A stretch of DNA of 39,830 nucleotides from JAWWPG01 sp037719575 (GCA_037719575.1 JBBJMF010000012.1:1-39830), one strand, 5' to 3'. Positions 8,440 through 17,163 are shown, counted from the first letter of the stretch. Translations and numbers: made by a program. The notes: a model not told the origin generated them from the letters alone.

Positions 8440-9819
8440 CTGGGACCGCGGTACCGAGCGCTCTCCCTGGGCGTCTTTGCCATCATCGTAGTGATCGCCT
8501 TCGAGTTCATGGCGGTCGCGACCGCGCTGCCCGTGGCAGCCCGCGAGCTTGGTGGACTGAGCTTCTATGCGTGGGCGCTGACCGGTTTCCTGGGTGCCAC
8601 GATGTTCGCGACCGGGGTCGGCGGCGGGCTGTGCGACCGGATCGGTCCGCGGTTGCCGCTCACCGGCGGCGCCCTCGGCTTCGGCGTCGGGCTGCTGATC
8701 TCGGGCTTCAGCACGTCGATGACGATGCTCGTGCTCGGACGGGTCGTGCAGGGTCTCGGCGCCGGCCTGACGATCGTCTCGGTGTATGTCGTGATCGGGC
8801 AGTGCTATCCAGAGGCACTGCGCCCGAAGGTGATGTCGCTGCTCGCGACCGCGTGGGTCGTGCCCTCCGTCATCGGACCGTTCATCGCCGGCGGACTCAC
8901 CCAGTATGTGTCATGGCGCTGGGCGTTCCTGTCCATCGCGCCACTGGTCCCGATCCCCCTTGCCCTGCTGGTGCCGCGCATCAAGGGAGAGCGACGTGCG
9001 CGCGCCAGCCAGCCGGGTCGGGTCCGGCTGGCGCTGGCGATGGCGACCGGGGCCGGGGTCCTGCAGTGGGCCGGCCTCGAGGCCGAGAACAGGCACTGGG
9101 CCAGGACCGTGCTCGGCGTGGTGGTCGGGCTCACGCTGGTGATCGCGGGAGCGCGGCGGCTGTTCCCACCCGGCACGCTGCGGGCGCGTCGTGGCCTACC
9201 CGCGGTCGTCGCGTTCCGGGGTGTCATCGCCGGGGGATTCTTCGGCTGCGAAGCGTACGTCCCGCTGATGCTCGTGGAGCACCGCGGCGCCACCCCGACG
9301 CTCGCGGGGCTTGCCGTCGCGGGCACGGCCCTGGGCTGGGCGTCCGGGTCGTGGTGGCAGGGCCGCTCGGGGCTCAGGACGCGGCGCAGCGGCCTCGTCC
9401 GCATCGGAGCCGCGGTCACCACCGTCGGTGTCGTCGTCACCGGGTCGGCAAGCGTCGTGACGTCGGCTGTCGTCGTACCGGCCTGGCTGGCCGGGGCGGG
9501 TCTCGTGATCGGGGGTCTCGGCATGGGACTGTCGATGTCGAGCAACTCGGTGCTGCTCTTCAACCTCTCGCCGCCCGCTGAGCAGGGGGCGAACTCCGCG
9601 GCGCTGCAGATGAGCGATTCGCTAGGCGGCCTCGTCGTCATCGGCGCGGGCGGCGTGATCTACGCGGTGTGGCGTCACTCGCGGCCAGGGACGCAGGTGT
9701 TCGGGCTGATCTTTGCGCTGTCGGCCGCGGTGATGCTGCTGGCCATGTGGGTCGCCTACCGGGTCCGTCCCGGGGCTCGTGAGTCCGACACACGCGTCCA
9801 GCCCGGCGTCCCCGCATGA
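8440..9819 (+). CDS. MFS transporter (drug/multidrug type), start uncertain
   Basis: The protein is a multi-span transporter of the major facilitator superfamily, about 459 residues from CTG 8440. Recognisable elements are the first span (ALSLGVFAIIVVIAFEFMAV), the A-like motif GGGLCDRIGPRLPLT, and RVVQGLGAGLTIVSVYVVIG of drug:H+ antiporters. The substrate is unknown. The reading frame is open far upstream inside DUF3039 with no ATG, GTG or TTG between 8233 and the first membrane span; CTG 8440 is the only sensible near-cognate codon, 10 bases after the DUF3039 stop. The next standard start is GTG 8491, inside the first span. Family assignment is firm, the start is not. Confidence 0.85.
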   Translation: MGPRYRALSLGVFAIIVVIAFEFMAVATALPVAARELGGLSFYAWALTGFLGATMFATGVGGGLCDRIGPRLPLTGGALGFGVGLLISGFSTSMTMLVLGRVVQGLGAGLTIVSVYVVIGQCYPEALRPKVMSLLATAWVVPSVIGPFIAGGLTQYVSWRWAFLSIAPLVPIPLALLVPRIKGERRARASQPGRVRLALAMATGAGVLQWAGLEAENRHWARTVLGVVVGLTLVIAGARRLFPPGTLRARRGLPAVVAFRGVIAGGFFGCEAYVPLMLVEHRGATPTLAGLAVAGTALGWASGSWWQGRSGLRTRRSGLVRIGAAVTTVGVVVTGSASVVTSAVVVPAWLAGAGLVIGGLGMGLSMSSNSVLLFNLSPPAEQGANSAALQMSDSLGGLVVIGAGGVIYAVWRHSRPGTQVFGLIFALSAAVMLLAMWVAYRVRPGARESDTRVQPGVPA

Positions 9820-9976
9820 CCGGGTTGCCGATCGATCCGGACTGACCGACGACGATTTCCGGGTGGCGGTCACCGAGATCTTGGCCGCTGGGCCGCCTGC
9901 TGCGTCCGTTCCTCGGCGGTGTGTCGGGGCGGTGGGCCGCTTCGGTCGACTCTGTTCTGACCGAGATGCCAGTCGC

Positions 9977-10948
9977 TCAGCCCGGGTTGGCGCAGCGGAA
10001 GCCGAGGTTCCCGGAGAAGGAGTCGGGCACCTGCGACGACCGGGCGCCGACCCGGTAGCGGTGGCAGTAGGAGTCGTGGCAGAGATACGACCCACCGCGC
10101 ATGACGCGCTCCTCCCCGGTCTCGGGACCGGCCGGCGAGATTGTCGGCGACTCGGCGTAGTAGGTGGGAGCGAACCAGTCTGCGCACCACTCCCAGACGT
10201 TGCCCGCCGTGTTCCACAGGCCGAAGCCGTTGGGCCGGAAGCTCTTGACCGGCGCGGTCGTCAGGAAGCCGTCATCTTGTGTGTTGACGTCGGGGAACCG
10301 GCCCTGCCAGATGTTGCACTGCCAGCGACCCTTGCTGGTGAGCTCGTCGCCCCACGCGAACCGCCGTCCTTCGAGGCCGCCGCGAGCGGCGTACTCCCAC
10401 TGAGCCTCGGTCGGCAGCCGCTTGCCCGCCCAGGCGCAGTAGGCCTGCGCGTCGTGCCATGAGACGTGGACGACCGGGTGGTTCTGCCGGCCTGAGACAT
10501 CCGAGCCGGGGCCTTCGGGTTGTCGCCAGCAGGCACCTCTGACGTTCAGCCACCACGGTGTGCCGGTGGCGACCCCGACCACGTCCCTGCTTCCACGCGG
10601 TACGGCGAGATGGAACACCGCCGACGAACCGAACAGCTCCGCCTCCGTCAGGTAGCCGGCCGACTTGACGAACGTGGCGAACTGGGCGTTCGTCACCGCT
10701 GTGGCATCGAGGTGGAACGCGTCGAGGACGACCCTGTGGACGGGTGTCTCGCCGTCGTCGAGGTAGCCCTCCCCGAACGCGTCACCCATCGCGAAGGCAC
10801 CGCCGGGGACACGCACCTGCGCGCGGGTGCTTCGGGGGCTCGACGCGGTGGCAGGCTCTCGGGCGACGGGAGCTGAAGCGTCAGGCGCCGTCGAGAAGGC
10901 CGCGCGCGGGACGCAGCAGGACGGCCCTGACGCCTCCGGTGAGTCCAC
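9977..10948 (-). CDS. Formylglycine-generating enzyme (sulfatase-modifying factor)
   Basis: This 323-residue protein is a full FGE-sulfatase domain (about 45-322) after a low-complexity N-terminus. FGE oxidises the cysteine of CxPxR motifs in sulfatases to formylglycine using oxygen and copper. The active-site pair is visible as Cys290 and Cys295 in GGSYLCHDSYCHRYR, with the same five-residue spacing as in known FGEs; this separates it from EgtB and other SUMF-domain proteins. Other conserved blocks are VPGGAFAMGD, NHPVVHVSWHDAQAYCAWAG and RLPTEAQWEYAARGG. GTG 10948 is preceded by GGAAGGGGAAGAG. No sulfatase gene is in the window, so its targets lie elsewhere. Confidence 0.93.
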   Translation of the reverse strand: MDSPEASGPSCCVPRAAFSTAPDASAPVAREPATASSPRSTRAQVRVPGGAFAMGDAFGEGYLDDGETPVHRVVLDAFHLDATAVTNAQFATFVKSAGYLTEAELFGSSAVFHLAVPRGSRDVVGVATGTPWWLNVRGACWRQPEGPGSDVSGRQNHPVVHVSWHDAQAYCAWAGKRLPTEAQWEYAARGGLEGRRFAWGDELTSKGRWQCNIWQGRFPDVNTQDDGFLTTAPVKSFRPNGFGLWNTAGNVWEWCADWFAPTYYAESPTISPAGPETGEERVMRGGSYLCHDSYCHRYRVGARSSQVPDSFSGNLGFRCANPG

Positions 10949-11045
10949 GAGCTCTTCCCCTTCCGCGTGCTGACGGCCCGTTGCCCATCGAGTCTAGGCA
11001 TGAACCGGAGCACGACCGAGGGCCCGCGGGCGCTGATGAGACGCG

Positions 11046-11051
11046 TACGCT
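11046..11051 (+). promoter_or_regulatory. -10-like TACGCT before methyltransferase
   Basis: TACGCT ends eight bases before ATG 11060, and no ribosome-binding site is visible, so a leaderless or nearly leaderless transcript is likely. Confidence 0.45.
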
Positions 11052-11059
11052 CGACCGGC

Positions 11060-11854
11060 ATGGAACGCTACGTCATCCACGACGGCCATCGGGGTTTCGA
11101 CCGGCTCGAGGTGCTGGCGCGGGTCCACGGGCCGGACACGTCCGCGCTGCTCGACCGGGTAGGTGTCGACACGGGGATGGACTGCCTGGATCTCGGTTGC
11201 GGTGGCGGCGCCGTGACGTTGGAGCTTGCCCACCGGGTCGGTCCGGCGGGGCGGGTGACAGGAGTCGACGCGGATGAGAATGTGCTCGTGCTGGCGCGGG
11301 AGACCGCTGCTGCGCAGGGCGTTGGCAACGTCGAGTTCAAGGCGGGCAGTGCCTATGACGACCTCGGGCACGCGACGTACGACCTCGTGTACTCCCGATT
11401 CCTGGCCCACCACCTGAGCCGGCCGGTGGCGCTGCTGCGAGGGATGTGGGCGGCGGTGCGGACGGGTGGGGCACTCGTCATCGAGGACGCCGACTTCGAC
11501 GGCACTTTCGGCGAACCACCGAACGAGGGAGTCGACACCTTCACCCGTCTGTACGCCGCTCTACTTCAGCGCAATGGCGGCGACCCGGCGGCCGGACGAA
11601 AGCTCTTCGGATACTTCCACGCTGCGGGTATCCAGCAACCCCACGTCGGGGTCGTGCAGCTCGTCTCCTCGCACGGCGAGGCCAAGGAGCTGCGGCTGCT
11701 CACCTTCATGGCGATCACCGAGCGGCTTCTCGCGGACGGCCTTGCCAGCCAGCAGGAGCTGGATTCCGCGCTTGCCCGGCTGGGTGAGTTCATCGACGAC
11801 CCAAACACCATTCTGGGCTCGCCGCGCGTGTTTCGGCTCTGGGCGCGAAAGTAG
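11060..11854 (+). CDS. Class I SAM-dependent methyltransferase
   Basis: A 264-residue protein with the Rossmann-like methyltransferase fold: motif I is LDLGCGGGAVTLELA, the acidic end of strand 2 is VTGVDADENVL, and YDLVYSRFLAHHL is motif IV-like. The substrate is not apparent; the size and the post-motif helices resemble small-molecule (UbiE/Coq5-like) methyltransferases. In-frame ATGs also exist at 11000 and 11036, but 11060 is chosen because the domain begins soon after and TACGCT is placed for leaderless initiation. It is divergent from the FGE gene and 40 bases upstream of the AceE-like gene. Confidence 0.88.
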   Translation: MERYVIHDGHRGFDRLEVLARVHGPDTSALLDRVGVDTGMDCLDLGCGGGAVTLELAHRVGPAGRVTGVDADENVLVLARETAAAQGVGNVEFKAGSAYDDLGHATYDLVYSRFLAHHLSRPVALLRGMWAAVRTGGALVIEDADFDGTFGEPPNEGVDTFTRLYAALLQRNGGDPAAGRKLFGYFHAAGIQQPHVGVVQLVSSHGEAKELRLLTFMAITERLLADGLASQQELDSALARLGEFIDDPNTILGSPRVFRLWARK

Positions 11855-11882
11855 ACTCGACGCTGCGGAGAGGGTGCTCTCC

Positions 11883-11888
11883 TATGCT
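11883..11888 (+). promoter_or_regulatory. -10-like TATGCT before AceE-like gene
   Basis: TATGCT ends six bases before GTG 11895, with no Shine-Dalgarno sequence in between, which fits a leaderless start. Confidence 0.55.
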
Positions 11889-11894
11889 GTGGCC

Positions 11895-14306
11895 GTGACC
11901 GCCGACCTTTCCTCGCGCCCCGCGGCTGCCCCCTCCCAGCCACCCGCGCCTGATCTCGATGTGCTCGACGAGGTCGCTCGTCGTGTGCTGTGGCTCGCCG
12001 TGCGGATCATCGACTCCGCCAACCACGATCGTGACAATCACGACGGCATCAAGGTCGGGGGTCACCAGGCGTCCAGCGCGTCGATGGTGACGGCGATGAC
12101 CGCACTGTGGTTCGCGCATCTCACGGCGCACGACAGGGTGGCGGTCAAACCGCACGCGTCCCCGGTGCTGCACGCCATCCAGTACCTGCTCGGCGGGCTA
12201 GACGCGTCGTACCTCACGATGCTGCGGGCCCGTGGCGGTCTGCAGTCCTATCCGAGCCGCACGAAGGACCCGGATGTGGTCGACTTCTCCACCGGGTCCG
12301 TCGGTCTCGGTGTCGCGTCGCCGCTCTTCGCGGACGCGGTACGGCGCTATGTGGACGCCCACTTCGGGGCCCGGCCGCGCAGCAGGTTCATCGCGTTCGT
12401 CGGTGATGCCGAGCTCGACGAGGGCAACATCTGGGAAGCGGTGTTCGAATCGGCGACCGCCGGGCTGGGCAACACGATGTGGGTCGTCGACTTCAACCGG
12501 CAGTCCCTCGACCGCGTGGTCCCCGGTGTCCGGATCGACCAGTGGCGCGGACAGTTCGAGTCCGCTGGGTGGCACGTCGTGGAGGTGAAGTACGGCTCAC
12601 GGCTGGAGGCCGCCTTCGCCGAGCCGGGGGGCGCTGCGCTGCGGGCCTGGATCGACGCGATGCCGAACGAGCAGTACCAGTCGCTCTTCGGGCTTGCCGG
12701 CGAGGCCCTGCGGGACAGGTTCCTCGACGGTGCGTCGGCCGAGGTCACGACGTTCCTCGGCCAGGTGTCCCTCGAGGATCTGCCGACACTCGTCACGGAC
12801 CTCGGCGGGCACAGCATGGCGGCGATGCTTTCCGCGTATGCGGAGTGTGACGCCGTGACCGACCGGCCGAGCGTGGTGTTCGCCTACACGGTGAAGGGCT
12901 GGGGGCTCCCGATAGCCGGCAGCCCGCGCAACCACTCGGCTCTGCTCACCACCGACCAGCTCGACGTGGTGCGAGCCGACGCGGGCCGCACGAAGTCAGA
13001 TGAGTGGGAGCGTCTCAGCCCGGCCACGACTGCGGGCCGCCTGTGCGAGGAGCGGTCTCGTCAGCTGCGCAGGGAGCCGCGGTTCGCCCGCCTCGATGTC
13101 GACGTGCCGACCGAGACCCGGCTCCGGGTCGCCAAGCCGCTGTCCACCCAGGAGGCGTTCGGTCGTGTTCTGGTGGAGCTTTCTCGAAACGCCTCGGTGG
13201 CGCCGTACCTCGTGACGACCGCTCCCGACGTGGCGACCTCAACGAACCTGGCGGGTTTCATCAACCGGATGGGAGTCTTCGCGCCAACGGAGCGACGCGC
13301 TTGGAGCGAGGACCCGGTAATGCGATGGGCCGAGAGCCCGACCGGGCAGCACCTCGAGCTCGGCATCTCCGAGATGAACCTCTTCCTCCTGCTCGGGCAG
13401 CTCGGCCTCGCATGGGACCTGTCGGGCCAGCCGCTGCTGGGGGTAGGCACGGTCTACGACCCCTTCGTCTGCAGGGGCTTGGACGCCTTCATCTACGCGG
13501 TGTACTCGGGCTCCCGCTTCGTCGTGGCAGGCACCCCGTCCGGTGTCACGCTGGCGCCGGAGGGCGGGGCTCACCAGTCCACGATCACCCCGTCCATCGG
13601 CTTGGAGCTGCCCGGTGTGACAGCGCTGGAGCCGGCGTATGCCACCCCCTTGGACTGGCTGCTGTGCGACGCGTTCGGACGGATCGCCTCTGGTGAGCCC
13701 ACTGTGGAGTCGACCGGCGTCGTCGATCGCGGCGCCTACTACTTCCGCCTCACGACCCGGCCACTCGACCAGACACCGTTCGAGTCGCTGCGCGAGCGCG
13801 TGGGGGACGATGCGCTGCGGCGGCAGGTCCTCGCCGGGGGCTATCGGTTGGTCGAGGGGGCTGATGCAGCCGGTGACAGCGACGCCCCGGTGGTGACCCT
13901 GGTCGGCACCGGGGCTGTCCTGCCAGAGGTGCTGCAGGCAGCCGCCGAGCTCGCGGACGAGGGGATCGCCGCCCACGTGGTCGACGTGACGTCGACGGAT
14001 CGGCTGTACCGGGCCTGGCAGCACTCCCTGCGAGCCGGCATCGGGACGGCGACCAGACCGACGAGGGCCGCGTTCCAAGACGAGCTGTTCCCCGACGACG
14101 GCCCGCTGGTCACGGTCCACGACGGCGCATCCCACACGATGAGCTGGCTCGGATCCGCGCTCGGTGTCCCCTGTGTTCCTTTGGGTGTCGACGAGTTCGG
14201 CCAGACCGGCTCGATCACCGACCTCTACGAGCTGCACGACCTGTCGGCGGGCGCGATCGTCAACGCTGCCCTCGCCGCGCTGTCCCTGGCTCAGGCGTCA
14301 GGGTAG
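11895..14306 (+). CDS. AceE-like (pyruvate dehydrogenase E1/transketolase family) enzyme, short form
   Basis: The 803-residue protein is a fused alpha-beta thiamine-diphosphate enzyme related to homodimeric pyruvate dehydrogenase E1. The ThDP motif is GDAELDEGNIW...VVDFNRQS (GDA in place of GDG). AceE-like blocks include FESAGWHVVEVKYGSR, DLGGHSMAAM and YTVKGWGLPIAGSPRNHSA, then the transketolase pyrimidine domain with LELGISEMNLFLLLGQLGLA and a C-terminal transketolase domain. It is about 80-110 residues shorter than canonical AceE and lacks most of the N-terminal segment that in E. coli docks to the E2 subunit. No E2 or E3 gene is nearby. It may be a stand-alone 2-oxoacid decarboxylase or transketolase-like enzyme; the substrate is unknown. 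The 3' end overlaps galE by 16 bases convergently. Confidence 0.85.
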   Translation: MTADLSSRPAAAPSQPPAPDLDVLDEVARRVLWLAVRIIDSANHDRDNHDGIKVGGHQASSASMVTAMTALWFAHLTAHDRVAVKPHASPVLHAIQYLLGGLDASYLTMLRARGGLQSYPSRTKDPDVVDFSTGSVGLGVASPLFADAVRRYVDAHFGARPRSRFIAFVGDAELDEGNIWEAVFESATAGLGNTMWVVDFNRQSLDRVVPGVRIDQWRGQFESAGWHVVEVKYGSRLEAAFAEPGGAALRAWIDAMPNEQYQSLFGLAGEALRDRFLDGASAEVTTFLGQVSLEDLPTLVTDLGGHSMAAMLSAYAECDAVTDRPSVVFAYTVKGWGLPIAGSPRNHSALLTTDQLDVVRADAGRTKSDEWERLSPATTAGRLCEERSRQLRREPRFARLDVDVPTETRLRVAKPLSTQEAFGRVLVELSRNASVAPYLVTTAPDVATSTNLAGFINRMGVFAPTERRAWSEDPVMRWAESPTGQHLELGISEMNLFLLLGQLGLAWDLSGQPLLGVGTVYDPFVCRGLDAFIYAVYSGSRFVVAGTPSGVTLAPEGGAHQSTITPSIGLELPGVTALEPAYATPLDWLLCDAFGRIASGEPTVESTGVVDRGAYYFRLTTRPLDQTPFESLRERVGDDALRRQVLAGGYRLVEGADAAGDSDAPVVTLVGTGAVLPEVLQAAAELADEGIAAHVVDVTSTDRLYRAWQHSLRAGIGTATRPTRAAFQDELFPDDGPLVTVHDGASHTMSWLGSALGVPCVPLGVDEFGQTGSITDLYELHDLSAGAIVNAALAALSLAQASG

Positions 14307-15310
14307 CCGTTGGGATTCTGCCGCTGCCAGTTCCAGGTGTCGGCGCACATGTCGTCGACGGACTTCGTGGCCGACCAGCCGAGCTCTTCTCGGGCTCGGG
14401 ATGGATCGGCGTACGACGCGGCGATGTCGCCGGGTCGCCGCTCGACCACCTCGTACGGCAGCTCGTGGCCGACGGCCCGCTCGAAGGAGCGCAGCAGGTC
14501 GAGGACGCTGGTGCCCTGTCCGCTGCCGAGGTTCCAGGTGTTGACCGGCTGGTCGGTCGTCGTGAGTTTCGTCAGCGCGGCGACATGGCCGGCCGCAAGA
14601 TCCTCCACGTGGATGTAGTCCCGCACGCCAGTGCCGTCAGGCGTGTCGTAGTCGTCGCCGAAGACCCGAAGCTTGTCGCGGCGACCGACAGCCACCTGGG
14701 CGATGAACGGCATGAGGTTGTTGGGGATGTCCGACGGGTCCTCCCCGATCGTGCCCGAGGCATGCGCACCGACCGGGTTGAAGTAGCGGAGGAGGGCGAT
14801 CCGCCAGCTGGGTTGGGCGTGAGCGACGTCGCGGAGGACCTGCTCGATCATGACCTTCGTCCAGCCGTAGGGATTCGTCGCCGACGTGGGCAGGCCCTCG
14901 GTCATGGGGACGGGGGCCTCGGACCCGTAGACCGTCGCCGACGACGAGAAGACGAGCTTGTCGACCCCGTGCCGCTGCATGGCCCGGACCAGGGAGAACG
15001 TCGTACCGAGGTTGTTCTCGTAGTACTCCAGCGGCTTCTCGACGCTTTCGCCGACGGCCTTGTGCCCGGCGAAGTGAACGACGGCGTCGATCGGCTCGCT
15101 GGCGAACAGGTGCTCGGTCTTGTCGGCGTCGCGCAGGTCGAAGGAGTGGAGTGGCAGGTGGCAGCCACTGATCGCCTCGAGCCGGTTGACGACCGTGGGC
15201 TTGGAGTTCGCGAAGCTGTCGACGATCAGGACATCGTGGCCGGCCGCGACGAGCTGGACGACGGTGTGCGATCCGATGTAGCCGGCGCCACCGGAGACGA
15301 GAACATGCAT
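14291..15310 (-). CDS. galE: UDP-glucose 4-epimerase
   Basis: This 339-residue SDR-family enzyme interconverts UDP-glucose and UDP-galactose, feeding galactose use and wall or polysaccharide synthesis. The NAD-binding loop GGAGYIGSH is at residues 7-15. The catalytic triad region is SSSATVYG followed by NPYGWTKVMIEQ (YxxxK). The galE-specific sequences FNPVGAH and GVRDYIHVEDLAAGHVAAL are present. The start at ATG 15310 follows TAGGGT (minus strand, 15317-15322) by six bases. Its 3' end overlaps the AceE-like gene, a compact convergent arrangement. Confidence 0.95.
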   Translation of the reverse strand: MHVLVSGGAGYIGSHTVVQLVAAGHDVLIVDSFANSKPTVVNRLEAISGCHLPLHSFDLRDADKTEHLFASEPIDAVVHFAGHKAVGESVEKPLEYYENNLGTTFSLVRAMQRHGVDKLVFSSSATVYGSEAPVPMTEGLPTSATNPYGWTKVMIEQVLRDVAHAQPSWRIALLRYFNPVGAHASGTIGEDPSDIPNNLMPFIAQVAVGRRDKLRVFGDDYDTPDGTGVRDYIHVEDLAAGHVAALTKLTTTDQPVNTWNLGSGQGTSVLDLLRSFERAVGHELPYEVVERRPGDIAASYADPSRAREELGWSATKSVDDMCADTWNWQRQNPNGYPDA

Positions 15311-15316
15311 GTCCAG

Positions 15317-15322
15317 ACCCTA
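15317..15322 (-). promoter_or_regulatory. -10-like TAGGGT before galE
   Basis: On the minus strand TAGGGT ends six bases before the galE ATG, the leaderless spacing. Confidence 0.5.
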
Positions 15323-15423
15323 AGGCGTCGACCAACATACCGATGCCACGGCCGGTCTATGGAGAGCATCCGGCGTGGCGGGTCGCTGGGCAACCGATGG
15401 TGCGCCGCAAGCGTCCTTGGAGC

Positions 15424-16533
15424 ATGGGGACATCGCCGATGTCGAAGATCGCCGTTGCCGTGGTCGTCGTCGGCACCAGTCTGGCCATGTCGTGTAGCCA
15501 CCTCACTGCTTCCGGGTCGACGGCGCCGGCTCGATCGACGGGACATCTGTCAGCCAGCCACAAATCGTCGCCGACCAGCCCACCTGCTCATCCGCAGTCC
15601 GGCCTGCACGCCGAGCTGATCGACCACTTGCCCGGATACGGTGATGAGCTGGCCACTACCCCCGGAGCCGTGTACGTGCGCTGGGCCGTTCCCGTGCGAT
15701 CCGGTGTAGCGCGGGTCTGGCGCATCTCGCGGTACGACGTCCGGTTCGGCCGAATCACCGCCGTCAGCCCACCCATCCGCGGTGCCACGTCGATGGCGGT
15801 GGACGAAAGCGCGCTCTGGGTCTCGGCCAACGCTCGGGTGTCGGGTGAACCCATCTCCGGATCGCTCGTCAAGCTTGATCTGTCATCGCTCCACGTCCTC
15901 GATCTGGTCACGCTGCCTACCGTCGTGGGCGGTCTCGGCGCGACATCGTCTGGACTCTGGGTCGGCGGGGTCAGTCGGCTGCTGCTCGTCGACCCGGTCG
16001 CCGACCGGATTGTTCGCTCGGTCCCGACGGTCGGTGCCGTCGGCCGGCTGGCGGTCGACCCTCGAGCCGGTGTGCTGTACGACGTCACGCACCGCCCGGG
16101 TGAGGAGACCGCCATCGCGCTGGAGGAACGAGACGCAGCGACTGGCCGACTCATCACGAGGTCCACAGCGATCGAGAGCTACACGGCCATCAACGGGCTT
16201 GCGGTCATCCCGGGCAACGTCTGGGTTGCCTCTGCCGGCGGCATGTCGGGCTTGGCCGAACGCTATACCCAGCAAGGATTGATCCGGCACCGACCGCCGG
16301 AGGGCTCGCTGATGGGGACCAATGGGCTCGACGTCTATGCCACGCCAGGGATCCTCTGGGCGGACAACCCCGGCGGTGACGTGTCGTGCGTCGATCCGCT
16401 TACCGGCGTGTCGCGCGACCGGCTGGCACAGCATCGTTACTTGGGCGCCGTCACCTGGTTGGATGGTCAGGTGTACAACGTCATCGGTCATCGCCTCGAG
16501 CACCTGCTGCCCGGCTCGGCCTGTCGGGGCTGA
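15424..16533 (+). CDS. Putative exported beta-propeller-like (lipo)protein
   Basis: A protein of about 369 residues with no firm family match. The N-terminus has a hydrophobic segment (KIAVAVVVVGTSLAMSC) ending in a marginal lipobox (AMSC), then a Ser/Thr/Pro-rich linker. The body repeats short strand patterns ending in xLWV or xVWVA (SALWVSANA, GLWVGGVS, NVWVASAG, GILWADNPG), as in six- to seven-bladed propeller proteins of the YVTN/PQQ-like group. The start is uncertain: in-frame ATGs lie at 15343, 15424 and 15439; the signal-like segment begins after 15439. It is probably exported. It is divergent from galE and ends 3 bases before the convergent Lrp gene. Confidence 0.65.
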   Translation: MGTSPMSKIAVAVVVVGTSLAMSCSHLTASGSTAPARSTGHLSASHKSSPTSPPAHPQSGLHAELIDHLPGYGDELATTPGAVYVRWAVPVRSGVARVWRISRYDVRFGRITAVSPPIRGATSMAVDESALWVSANARVSGEPISGSLVKLDLSSLHVLDLVTLPTVVGGLGATSSGLWVGGVSRLLLVDPVADRIVRSVPTVGAVGRLAVDPRAGVLYDVTHRPGEETAIALEERDAATGRLITRSTAIESYTAINGLAVIPGNVWVASAGGMSGLAERYTQQGLIRHRPPEGSLMGTNGLDVYATPGILWADNPGGDVSCVDPLTGVSRDRLAQHRYLGAVTWLDGQVYNVIGHRLEHLLPGSACRG

Positions 16534-16536
16534 CCC

Positions 16537-17010
16537 TCAACGGGAGGTGGCGGCTGCTGCCACCAGGGGGAGCATCCGGTGCTCGATCTGGGTGGCCAAC
16601 GAGATCATGGTGGCCGAGCGTTCGATCCCCGGGAAGCTGACGACGGTGTCGAGCACCCGCTGCAGATCGGAGTTGGACCGCGCCACGACGCGGCACCACA
16701 GGTCTCCTGGCCCGGTCACGGTATGCGCCTCGATGACCTCAGGGATCAGCGCCAGATGCTCGCCCACAGGGTCGTGGCCGCGGGCCTGGCTGATCTCGAG
16801 CGTCACGAACGCCGTCACCGGGAAGCCCATGGCGCCGGTGTCGACCTCCGGGCCCCACCCACGGACGACGCCGGTTTGTTCGAGCCGGTCCAACCTGGCC
16901 TGGACAGTGCCCCGAGCCACTCGAAGGCGCCGGGAGGCCTCCAGTACGCCGATCCTGGGCTCAGCCGCGAAGAGGTGCAGGATCGCGGAGTCCAGCGCGT
17001 CGACCGCCAT
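16537..17010 (-). CDS. Lrp/AsnC family transcriptional regulator
   Basis: A 157-residue regulator with an N-terminal winged helix-turn-helix (about 3-60: LDSAILHLFAAEPRIGVLEA, then RRLRVARGTVQARLDRLEQTG) and a C-terminal RAM ligand-binding domain (about 70-150) with VTGPGDLWCRVVARS. Such proteins usually sense amino acids. ATG 17010 is fixed by AAGGAGAG nine bases upstream; the longer frame has no support. It is divergent from hppD across 153 bases, an arrangement seen in other actinobacteria, so it likely controls hppD in response to tyrosine, phenylalanine or a related acid. The ligand is inferred only. Confidence 0.92.
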   Translation of the reverse strand: MAVDALDSAILHLFAAEPRIGVLEASRRLRVARGTVQARLDRLEQTGVVRGWGPEVDTGAMGFPVTAFVTLEISQARGHDPVGEHLALIPEVIEAHTVTGPGDLWCRVVARSNSDLQRVLDTVVSFPGIERSATMISLATQIEHRMLPLVAAAATSR

Positions 17011-17087
17011 CGGGCTCTCCTTCGGTGAGACGCTCGGCACGATGTCAGGTGGATCTGGTCAGGCTGTGCAGGAAGAGCCTGGACTGC

Positions 17088-17102
17088 GTCGTACCGTCGT
17101 AC
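17088..17102. repeat. Direct GTCGTAC repeat in the lrp-hppD intergenic region
   Basis: GTCGTAC occurs at 17088-17094 and again at 17096-17102, one base apart, between the divergent regulator and hppD genes and 27 bases upstream of the hppD -35. It is a candidate regulator binding site but could be chance. Confidence 0.35.
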
Positions 17103-17128
17103 ACAATGAATAGTGATGCTGCTGAGTC

Positions 17129-17157
17129 TTGCACACTCTGCCGGGTCAGGCCATGAT
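17129..17157 (+). promoter_or_regulatory. hppD promoter with -35 and -10, leaderless
   Basis: TTGCAC (17129-17134) and CATGAT (17152-17157) are 17 bases apart, optimal for the main sigma factor. The -10 ends six bases before ATG 17164, so transcription would begin at the start codon. This is the best-defined promoter in the window. Confidence 0.65.
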
Positions 17158-17163
17158 GCGAGA

